Part shown: one piece after another, positions 37,558-47,200 of the stretch
Layout of the letters: the number at the start of each line of letters is the position of its first letter
How positions within the stretch are numbered: the stretch's first letter is position 1
NCBI RefSeq assembly: GCF_018860345.1
Contig: NZ_JAHKPJ010000025.1
Span: 372,001 to 436,000, forward strand
DNA: 64,000 bases
DNA from: Psychrosphaera sp. F3M07
GTDB taxonomy: Bacteria > Pseudomonadota > Gammaproteobacteria > Enterobacterales > Alteromonadaceae
Reading direction: 5' to 3'
The notes under the pieces: generated by a model
Database searches by the model: none
What the model saw: the letters and a program-made list of their open reading frames with translations, nothing else
Told to the model about the DNA's origin: nothing
Made by a program: the position numbers and the translations under genes

Positions 37558-39030
37558 TTACATCATAACAACATCAAATTGGTCTTGATTATACAGTGAT
37601 TCTGTTTTGACCTTAATCTGTTTGCCAATAAAAACTTCTAACTCTGCTAAATTATGGAATTCATCACTCTCTAAAAACTCCGCCACGGCCGTTGATGCAT
37701 AAACAATAAATTTATCGGCGTCATAGGCACGGTTTACCCTAACGATTTCACGCAGCAGTTCTGCACATATGGTTTCCACCGATTTTACATAACCTCGGCC
37801 ATTACATACTTCACATTCACTGCATAATACGTGTTCTAAACTTTCTCGGGTACGTTTACGCGTCATTTCAACTAAACCTAAAGCTGAAAATCCGTGAACA
37901 TTATTTTTTGCTCGGTCTTTTGATAATGCTATTTCTAAACTATGCAATACGCGCCTTTGGTGGTCGGTACTGATCATATCTATAAAGTCGATGATGATTA
38001 TACCGCCTAAATTACGTAATCGTAATTGGCGAGCAATAGCCTGTGTAGCCTCACTATTCGTATTAAATATAGTATCTTCTAAACTACGATGGCCAACAAA
38101 ACCACCGGTGTTGACATCAATCGTGGTCATCGCTTCGGTTTGATCTATAACTAAATAACCACCAGATTTAAGATCGACCCTTTTTTCTAATGCCCGTTTA
38201 ATTTCAGACTCAACATCAAACATGTCGAATATTGGTCGCTCACCTGGATAATATTCCAGTTTGCTGGTTAATTCCGGTGAAAACTCTTCGGTAAATGCGG
38301 TTAATTCTCCAAACGTTAACTTGGAATCTATTCTAACTCTTTCTAGCTCTTCAGCTACAAAGTCTCTGATAATACGAAACGCCAAACTCAAGTCTTCATA
38401 CAAGACCGCTTGATTTCGGGTTTTCTTTTTCTTTTTTATTATCTTGTTCCACAGCTTTTTAAGGAAGACTGCATCTTGTGCTAATTCTTTTTCACCAGCC
38501 CCTTCAGCCGCGGTTCTGACAATAAAACCACCATGACCTTCTTCGTAATGCCTTTCAACAATACTTTTTAAACGCTGCCTTTCTCCGTCATTTTCTATTC
38601 TTTGTGACACACCAACATGTTTAGAGTCAGGCATGAAAACTAAATAACGTGAGGGTAAGGTAATATCTGTTGTTAGACGGGCACCTTTTGTTCCTAATGG
38701 ATCTTTCACCACTTGAACTATAATTTTTTGACCTTCTCTAACCAATTCAACGATATCTCTTACTGCATTGGATTTTGGTGTGATGATATCTTTATCGTGA
38801 TCATAGGTAATAATGTCGGAAGCATGTAAAAACGCGGCTTTCTCCATTCCAATATCAACAAAAGCAGCTTGCATCCCTGGCAATACACGGCTGACTTTAC
38901 CCAGATAAATATTGCCTACAATGCCGACTGTACTTTGTCTTTCCAAATGTAACTCTTGCAACATGCCATTCTCTATTTGAGCAACACGTGTTTCACTTGG
39001 GGTAATATTTATCAATAACTCAACTGTCAT
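37558..39030 (-). CDS. rng: Ribonuclease G
   Basis: Endoribonuclease that matures the 5' end of 16S rRNA and processes some mRNAs. The protein has 490 residues (E. coli 489). An S1 domain lies at about 37-125. The catalytic core contains TTIDVNTGGFVGHRS and IIIIDFIDM with metal-binding Asp residues. The zinc-link CSECEVCNGRGY lies near 404-415. It lacks the long C-terminal scaffold of RNase E. It overlaps maf by one base. Confidence 0.96.
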   Translation of the reverse strand: MTVELLINITPSETRVAQIENGMLQELHLERQSTVGIVGNIYLGKVSRVLPGMQAAFVDIGMEKAAFLHASDIITYDHDKDIITPKSNAVRDIVELVREGQKIIVQVVKDPLGTKGARLTTDITLPSRYLVFMPDSKHVGVSQRIENDGERQRLKSIVERHYEEGHGGFIVRTAAEGAGEKELAQDAVFLKKLWNKIIKKKKKTRNQAVLYEDLSLAFRIIRDFVAEELERVRIDSKLTFGELTAFTEEFSPELTSKLEYYPGERPIFDMFDVESEIKRALEKRVDLKSGGYLVIDQTEAMTTIDVNTGGFVGHRSLEDTIFNTNSEATQAIARQLRLRNLGGIIIIDFIDMISTDHQRRVLHSLEIALSKDRAKNNVHGFSALGLVEMTRKRTRESLEHVLCSECEVCNGRGYVKSVETICAELLREIVRVNRAYDADKFIVYASTAVAEFLESDEFHNLAELEVFIGKQIKVKTESLYNQDQFDVVMM

Positions 39031-39596
39031 TATTCCATCACTTCTTTTAAGGCTTGTTCTATCTCTACAAGAGGTAGGCCAACTACGGAACTAACACTTC
39101 CATTGATAGTTTTAACGAACTTCCCACCAATCCCCTGAATCGCATAAGAACCCGCTTTATCTTGTGGTTCCCCTGTATGCCAATACTTTATTATTTCATC
39201 TTGCGTTAACGTTTTAAACAACACATGGGTAACGACCACTTTTGTTATCACTTTAACTTTGTTCATAACAGTAAACGCGGTAACTACTTGATGTTGTTTG
39301 CCTGACAATAATGACAATATATTAATACAGTCCTGTAAATCTGCAGGCTTGCCCAAAATACAATCGTTGATTACAACTGATGTATCAGATCCAACAACAA
39401 TAGCATCTGGGTTATTTTTGAAAATATGTTGTGCTTTTTCTAATGACAAACGAGATACATATTCCCTCGGCGTTTCATTGTCTAATACACTTTCATCAAT
39501 GTCAGCCGCTTGCACGGTAAAATCATCAATAAGATGTGCTAATAACATTTTACGTCTAGGCGATTGACTCGCTAAAATTACAGCATGTTTATTCAT
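39030..39596 (-). CDS. maf: Maf-like nucleoside triphosphate pyrophosphatase (dTTP/UTP type, YhdE)
   Basis: Hydrolyses non-canonical or excess nucleoside triphosphates. The protein has 188 residues with ASQSPRRKMLL at 9-19, the DTSVVI motif and AGSYAIQGIGG. Its position after mreD matches yhdE of E. coli, so dTTP/UTP preference is inferred from position. It overlaps mreD by four bases (ATGA). Confidence 0.94.
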   Translation of the reverse strand: MNKHAVILASQSPRRKMLLAHLIDDFTVQAADIDESVLDNETPREYVSRLSLEKAQHIFKNNPDAIVVGSDTSVVINDCILGKPADLQDCINILSLLSGKQHQVVTAFTVMNKVKVITKVVVTHVLFKTLTQDEIIKYWHTGEPQDKAGSYAIQGIGGKFVKTINGSVSSVVGLPLVEIEQALKEVME

Positions 39597-40081
39597 CGAA
39601 TTTTGAACCGTCTACGATAAGAACGTAATACCGGAAATAACCACAACCAAAACAAAGCACTGGTAAATGAAGGGGTAATATACTCAACCGAGAAATTAAC
39701 GTTTAATAAAAATCGATTCAGCCAAAAAACAACAAGGTGGAATAAAATTAGAAATATCCCAACCAAAGCGGCTTGTTGCCAAACGGTGAAATTACGCAAT
39801 TTCTGGAAATTTGAAGACACCCCAAACACAACTAAAGACAGTGCTAAAGCGTTAACACCTAAAACCGTACCTAATAATATATCTAATAAAAAGCCCACTA
39901 TCCAAGCGGTGCCAATACTGACTCTATGGGGTAAAGCAATTGCCCAGTAAATAACAACCATAGCAGCCCAATCTGGCCATATTGCTTTTAACTGAAGAGG
40001 CAATGGCATTATGCTTAATATCAAGGCAACTAAAATACTTGCGTTGATATACCACCAAGGTGACGTGCTATTTTTCGCCAT
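39593..40081 (-). CDS. mreD: Rod shape-determining protein MreD
   Basis: Integral membrane part of the elongasome. The frame extends to 40153, but I start at 40081 because MAKNSTSPWWYINASILV is the family N-terminus and GGGG lies just upstream; this gives 162 residues. About five membrane segments are seen. It overlaps the 3' end of mreC by 14 bp, so translation is coupled. Confidence 0.94.
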   Translation of the reverse strand: MAKNSTSPWWYINASILVALILSIMPLPLQLKAIWPDWAAMVVIYWAIALPHRVSIGTAWIVGFLLDILLGTVLGVNALALSLVVFGVSSNFQKLRNFTVWQQAALVGIFLILFHLVVFWLNRFLLNVNFSVEYITPSFTSALFWLWLFPVLRSYRRRFKIR

Positions 40082-40946
40082 TACTGTCCCCTTTAGTTTC
40101 AACCTTAACTTGTGGAGAATCGTCTTGCTCATTCGGCCATAACAACAAGACATGTTTTAATCTGTCTAACCTTGCAATGGGTTGAGCAAGAATGTTCATA
40201 AATGGCTGTGATTCATCAGGGTAGATATTTGTCACTTTGGCAACTGGGTGCCCATCTGGAAATATTTCGCCTAACCCCGATGTAATCAGCGTATCTCCAA
40301 CCTTCACATCGGTGCCTTGTGGTAAATTTATCAACGCCATTTTATTAATATCGCCTGTACCTGATAAAATTGCACGAACATCATTACGGGCTATTCTAAT
40401 TGGAATTGAGTGTGTTTGGTCAGTTATTAAAATCACTCTTGAAGTCGTATTGGCCACATTAACTACTTGGCCAACAACGCCCAAATCATCTAATACAGGC
40501 TGACTTTCATAAACATTATGGGATGAACCTTTGTCTATCATTACATTTTGAGAAAACGGGTTACTGGCCACAGCCATAATTTCCGCAACCGACTTTTTCA
40601 CTTCGATTCTAAGGTTCGTTTGTAACAATGCTCTTAATTTTGCATTTTCCGACATCAACATATTATATCGTTGCAACTTTTCGTTTTGCATCAGTTGCAA
40701 TTCTCTAAGGGTTTTATTTTCATCTAATAAAGATTGTTTTGAAGCAGCGTATTTTGCGGTTGTATCAAGAGCTTGTTGCGGTAAGTTGGCGAGATAAATA
40801 ACGGGTGAAACTAACGTATTAAGATAACTGCGGATCTGCTGAGAGCTATCGGTATACACGTCATAAGTTATTGTGATAAAACTAATAACAAAGGCTAACG
40901 AAAACCTTAATGGTAATGATGGTCCTGAGCCAAAAATGGGATTCAT
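40068..40946 (-). CDS. mreC: Rod shape-determining protein MreC
   Basis: Bitopic periplasmic protein that organises the elongasome and activates PBP2. The protein has 292 residues. A membrane anchor (about 12-28) is followed by a coiled coil (about 65-110) and a beta-rich domain with VVGQVVNVANTTSRVILITD. The C-terminal 20 residues are acidic and disordered. It starts with FGSGPSLPLRF, a family signature. Confidence 0.96.
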   Translation of the reverse strand: MNPIFGSGPSLPLRFSLAFVISFITITYDVYTDSSQQIRSYLNTLVSPVIYLANLPQQALDTTAKYAASKQSLLDENKTLRELQLMQNEKLQRYNMLMSENAKLRALLQTNLRIEVKKSVAEIMAVASNPFSQNVMIDKGSSHNVYESQPVLDDLGVVGQVVNVANTTSRVILITDQTHSIPIRIARNDVRAILSGTGDINKMALINLPQGTDVKVGDTLITSGLGEIFPDGHPVAKVTNIYPDESQPFMNILAQPIARLDRLKHVLLLWPNEQDDSPQVKVETKGDSNGEK

Positions 40947-40978
40947 AATTACTTTTCTTGTTATTTTTATTAAAGTAA

Positions 40979-41000
40979 AACGGCAGTGGTTACTGCCGTT
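40979..41000 (-). terminator. Hairpin between mreB and mreC, likely partial terminator
   Basis: AACGGCAGT pairs perfectly with ACTGCCGTT around GGTT. On the minus strand it is followed by only four T, so it is a weak terminator that may lower mreCD relative to mreB. Confidence 0.65.
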
Positions 41001-41034
41001 TAAAATACTACTGTTTAACTAAGCGAATGTTAGT

Positions 41035-42114
<1,080 letters not shown>

Positions 42115-42193
42115 CTAATAGCTAACTTTACCTAACACCTGCTATTACGGCAAGCAGGAACTGACTACAAAAGTATATTATTAGAAAATAAAA

Positions 42194-42211
42194 AAGGGGC
42201 TAAAGCCCCTT
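42194..42211 (-). terminator. Intrinsic terminator after the PEGA/SUMF1-like gene
   Basis: AAGGGGC pairs with GCCCCTT around TAAA, followed by T6 on the minus strand. It lies about 27 bp after the gene stop and isolates mreB from upstream transcription. Confidence 0.9.
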
Positions 42212-42237
42212 CAATTACATAATGATGAAAAATTAGC

Positions 42238-44103
42238 CTATCTGTCTCTTGCTACTCGAAAACCTATGTAGTTTGAACGGAAGTCAGATGCGATTTCTAA
42301 ACGTGTAGAAACACGAGCTAAACTAGGGGCAAAGTTCCAAGCGCCACCTCGTACAACAGAAACGATATCAGAGCCAGTATCACTCCATTCCCAAACATTA
42401 CCAATCACATCGTAAAGTCCGTAACCGTTACGCTTAAATGTACCTGTTGGAGATGCACTATTGTTTGACCATTTGCTGCCACACCAACCACAGTTTGCAT
42501 TATTACTACCGATGGCATCGCCCCACCAGTAATCTAAATCCGAACCTGCGCGAGCGGCATATTCCCACTCACCTTCAGTAGGTAAACGATACGTTTTGCC
42601 AGTGCTTGTAGATAACCAATCAACATATGCTTTCGCGTCATCTAACGTTACACAAACAACCGGGTAATCGTTATCTTGCTCATAACCTGGGTTACGCCAG
42701 TTCATTTGCATATCATATTTTGGCTCAGAGTTGCTGTAATATGCACAACCTTTACCTTGTTCAGCAACCGTTACGTAATTTGTAGCAGCGATAAATTGAC
42801 CAAAATCACCTACAGTGATTTCTTTCTCACCAATGCCAAATGACGCTTCAATTTTATAACTTACAACAGGACGTTCGTTGTCTAATCCACGACCGGTAAT
42901 ATCACCCATTTGGAAACCACCAGCAGGGATTGCTACTAATCTAGGACCTTGTTTATCATTGCTAAGAATGTCTTGAATTTTCTCGCCTTTGGCAAAACTT
43001 TGCGCGTCCTTATTTAGATTAACTCGAATTAAACGGTTTTCCGTTAATTCAATCTTTTCAACATAAGATTGATAACCCAATTTGATCACTTCAACTGAAT
43101 GCTCACCGGCTGGTAACATAACGCTTAATTTAGTTGAACCGTAACTTACGCCATCAATATACACTTCATCATCAAATACATTTGAGCGTATGGTTAATTC
43201 GTACATTAAATTAGCGTCGTATTTAACTTTTTGACTCTCAGTCTTTTTTGCAACTTCTCCACCACCAGGGAATTCAACGCAATAACGTTCATTTAGTTCC
43301 AACAACTGACAAGCTTGTTTACGTGTTAAGTTACCTTTTAAACCTACATCCATAGCTACAGAGTATTTAGCTACGCCGGTAAAGCCTTTATTGGTTACTT
43401 TAACGCTTTCAACTTTAACACTAGTATCGGCGGCATTTCGTTGTGCTGATGCAGTTGCAGATTCAGATAGTTCAGTAAAGATTTTATCTAAGTAACGTTT
43501 GGATGCTTTTTGTTTTGCTAATTGCTCAGTACGACGAATACATTCAGAGATCACTTCTTCTAAATCACAATCGACCGCGTGCTGAACCGATAAAGTACCC
43601 GACTTATTAAATTGAGAATATAAACGCTCTACACGAGAATTGTTTAACTGCTCTTTTAAACTTTCTAACGTATTTAACAACGAATGTTTAGATACTCTGA
43701 TACTAGCAACTTCACGTTCTTTTTCTTGAACAGCGGCTAATTGGTTTTGAATATCTAATTTATTTTGTTTGTGGGCATTAACTGATTCGGTATAGGTCAA
43801 ACGTGCGGAAGCAATATCTAAGGACGGGTCGTCAATCATTTTTTGGAATTGACTATTCATCTCTTCCAAAGCGATAGCCTTCTCACGCTCAAGTTTTTTA
43901 GATTGCTCTCTAAGCTTCGACAATTGTTCTTTCATTTGCTTCGCTTGGTTCATTTGCGTTTGCAAAGCCAAGTTATAATTGTCGTATTCAGTTTGTTTAT
44001 TTGCAATGTCAGCCTGGGTAGCTTCAACTGTAAGCGCACCAGTTTGTGCATTTACACTTCCCATTAACAAGACACACAATAGCGCCAGTGGAGCTCTCAA
44101 CAT
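42238..44103 (-). CDS. Exported coiled-coil/PEGA/SUMF1-like protein
   Basis: The protein has 621 residues: signal peptide 1 to about 19, a long charged coiled coil (about 25-140), a middle part with paired cysteines (about 160-290), a PEGA domain (about 300-370; EVYIDGVSYGSTKLSVMLPAG, KLGYQSYVEKI) and a C-terminal formylglycine-generating-enzyme-like domain (about 385-621; IPAGGFQMGD, RLPTEGEWEYAARAG, GNVWEWS, VVRGGAW, GFRVAR). The two copper-binding cysteines of true FGE are absent from the C-terminal block, so catalysis is unlikely. It probably binds glycan or protein in the envelope. It lies between mshQ and mreB and has its own terminator. Confidence 0.82.
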   Translation of the reverse strand: MLRAPLALLCVLLMGSVNAQTGALTVEATQADIANKQTEYDNYNLALQTQMNQAKQMKEQLSKLREQSKKLEREKAIALEEMNSQFQKMIDDPSLDIASARLTYTESVNAHKQNKLDIQNQLAAVQEKEREVASIRVSKHSLLNTLESLKEQLNNSRVERLYSQFNKSGTLSVQHAVDCDLEEVISECIRRTEQLAKQKASKRYLDKIFTELSESATASAQRNAADTSVKVESVKVTNKGFTGVAKYSVAMDVGLKGNLTRKQACQLLELNERYCVEFPGGGEVAKKTESQKVKYDANLMYELTIRSNVFDDEVYIDGVSYGSTKLSVMLPAGEHSVEVIKLGYQSYVEKIELTENRLIRVNLNKDAQSFAKGEKIQDILSNDKQGPRLVAIPAGGFQMGDITGRGLDNERPVVSYKIEASFGIGEKEITVGDFGQFIAATNYVTVAEQGKGCAYYSNSEPKYDMQMNWRNPGYEQDNDYPVVCVTLDDAKAYVDWLSTSTGKTYRLPTEGEWEYAARAGSDLDYWWGDAIGSNNANCGWCGSKWSNNSASPTGTFKRNGYGLYDVIGNVWEWSDTGSDIVSVVRGGAWNFAPSLARVSTRLEIASDFRSNYIGFRVARDR

Positions 44104-44170
44104 AGTACTTCCGTTCCCAAAATTACTTATTATTATTTTCAGACAAACCTGAGAAATTAAAAAATTAACA

Positions 44171-44208
44171 ACTTGCTATGCTATTGAGTTAATACTCAAA
44201 GCGCAAGT
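44171..44208 (-). terminator. Possible weak terminator after mshQ
   Basis: ACTTGC/GCAAGT enclose a perfect TTGAGT/ACTCAA hairpin with an asymmetric internal loop. On the minus strand AAGTTGTTAATTTTTT follows. The stem is interrupted, so termination may be partial. Confidence 0.45.
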
Positions 44209-44220
44209 GCATTTTTAAAA

Positions 44221-47200
44221 CTATCGCTCTCTTTTATAAATTATTCTGTCATTTCCACGATATGAGCCAAAAATTACCGTTGAAGATACATTATCGTCAT
44301 CGTCAATATCAGCATCATTATCCCAATCCACATTCAACCAATCTGGCAGATTGGTAATTTTAACATCCAACTCTGTCACTACGTTTGGTGCATTGATGAA
44401 TAAGCCATCTGTCGCAGGGGTTTTACCCGCTACAAAACTGGAGCCTACAAGGTTACTAGTGTATATCGTTGGATTTCCATCTTCAGTAATTGAGATGTTA
44501 AAACCAGAAAACGTCGTTTCACTATCATCCGTATTAGTCACAAATTTACCACCTGAGAAATACTGCAGGATCATTTCTACTTTTAAATCACTAGTTTCAT
44601 TGCCGTATGCGTTTTCTAAAAATAAACGGCCATAACGTAAATTAAAAGTGTTTTCTAATAAAGTTATACCTTCATAACTCGGTAAATCGTTACTTATGCC
44701 GTCAACGTCATAACCAATATTATCGGCATCCAGTAATTCGTTAGCGCTGAATAACAAACTTATCGTACTGGTAAGCGGTTCTCTTGGTATCGCAGGTTTC
44801 TCATAGATAAATGGGGCAGATAAAGAAAAATTCATTTGCCCTTGTACACTTAGGTTTATGTTTTCAATCGCACTGCTCGGATATGGCGCAGGTGTATAAC
44901 TTGTGTTTTCAGAGTAATTAGAAGAAACAAAACCAAAATTGGACGGCACAAATACATAATTAGTCGCGGTCTGATTAGTATACGTTTTCGCAACATAGCT
45001 AAATACAGGATTTGTAGGAAAATCTAGCGACTCGCCAAAGTAACTAAATGTGGTATGAGTATCTGTGATCTCTGTGTCCGGAAGCGGTGTAGCAAATGTA
45101 AAATACGCCGGGATAAATCGCCCCGCACTGGTTACACTATCACTATTAATTTGATAACCAAGGTAATTACTGTCTTTTACGTCTAAGGTAAAACTACCTA
45201 CATTATCAAACTGTGCAGCAGCGTTACTAAACCCATTATTATCAAAGGTTAGAGAGGTGGCATCAATCCAACTTGCCACACCAGTATCATTAGTTACATT
45301 GGCTGGACTCGTTCCACCATAATAAAACTGTACTGGGTTGGCCCCGCTCGATATTAAAGGAGAGTTCATTACAGACTGAATTTCCAGATCACCTGGGCGG
45401 TAATTATTGGTTTTATTACCATCTGCGTTTAAAGCCTGAATGGACAAGTTAAAGTTCTGACCGGCGTAATGGGTTAAATTTCCCGATGAACCCAGTATAT
45501 TGTCATTTTCATCTTTAACTTGAAGATTAATACTCGCTGGTATGACATTAAAGTTATCGTAACCTGTTGCAATATTAGTAGATAAATTCAAATTCACATC
45601 GGCCACGGAAACTTGCAACGCGCCAGCGTCGGCATATCTAACATAAAAGTATGCCGTAGCATCGGTGGCGTTAAAGTTTAACGTTTGAGTAGTACCACTG
45701 CCACTTGTCACAGAGGTATATGAACTATCGTTTAAAGACACATTTAACGCTTCTTGATCATAATTGGTCGGTGGATTTAAATATGAAAAGTCTATATTTA
45801 CTTGTTTGTTCCCGACTAATGAAGGTTCACATACTGCAGGATTATTCTCGATCGCTTCCAACGCTTGCACCGAAATTCGATTGTTGGCATCTGATACAGA
45901 TTCACTAGAGGTAATATCTGATGCTGTTACTTTATAACCAAATCTTGTGTACGTAATATCACAGCTGCTTTGTGTTCCGCTATTATAAAAACACTGAATA
46001 TTGGCATCGGGTGACATGCTATTTAAACCAAGTGTAATGGTATCAACGGTTGTTTGATTAAATTCAACTTGTTGAGGGGCATTGGTTAAATTCAAGCCCG
46101 ACACTGTGGTGGTATTCCCACCTAAGGTATAGTGTAAGTTACCGGTGACATCAGCCCCTATGACTTGTGAACAGAACTCATCTCCACAAGCTTTCACTGT
46201 GACAGATGTTGCACTACAACTTAAATTATTTTGTGGATGATCAATTCTATAGTGGTCAACAGAGTTAACTAACCCACATTCTCTCAGGAAGTTACTATCA
46301 TCTATAACTTCATTTTGTGTTAAATATCGTTCGTAAATTCGCACTTCATCAAGTAGGCCGATAAAGGTTCTTTCTGGTATTACATCACAAGTACCTGTCG
46401 CAACATCCGCGCCGACAAAATAATCACATGTACTGTGTTTTGGTGTTTCATTCCAAGTACCTGAATCCTCTAAAACACCATTTATATACATTTTTTGCTC
46501 ACCCGCTTGATACGATATCGCAACATGAGACCAAGTATTTAAGGGTACTGAGTTAGCTGACGTTAATGAGCGAGTCGCATTACTCTCATTTTGCCACCAC
46601 CAATAAAGCTTACCATCCTGATTTATATGAAATTCATAATTTACGTCTTTTGACGAAATTGACATAAGGTTGTCAGCCCCATTAGTATCATTTTCATCAT
46701 TTGGATAAGACGTTGGGTATACCCATGCTGACACTGCAAGTTCATCACTATTCAAATAACCACTATCGTTTACACGACCATAACTTGCACCATCAAATTC
46801 TCCGTATTTACAGGTGCTATTTGTCCCTACTGTCTTTGCAACGTTAGAGGAACCAAAACCAACGTTTCCATATTCAGTTAGATGGTTATCGCCTATGATA
46901 TCGTCAAATGAGTCTTCCATTGCCCACCAACCGATTATTCCATCGATTTCACAATCTCGACAAAAAACTAAGAACTCTTCAACTTGAAATCCACCGTCAT
47001 AATCGTTGTCATAACTATAAAAGCCAACTGAATTCATTTCAGGTTGTGCGCTTGCATAACTCAGCACCGCACTATCATTGATACAAACTGAAATACCGTT
47101 TTCATCCACCGTGATACGGATATTCATAGGATCATCTGTGTAAAAGTTAGGTTTTGAAGATAATAGTGTAGGGACTCCATTTTGCACATGGACTAAATCT

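Noticed and set aside
40082-40153. N-terminal extension of mreD overlapping mreC
   Set aside because: The residues are not MreD-like, and the ATG at 40081 has a good Shine-Dalgarno sequence and the family start.
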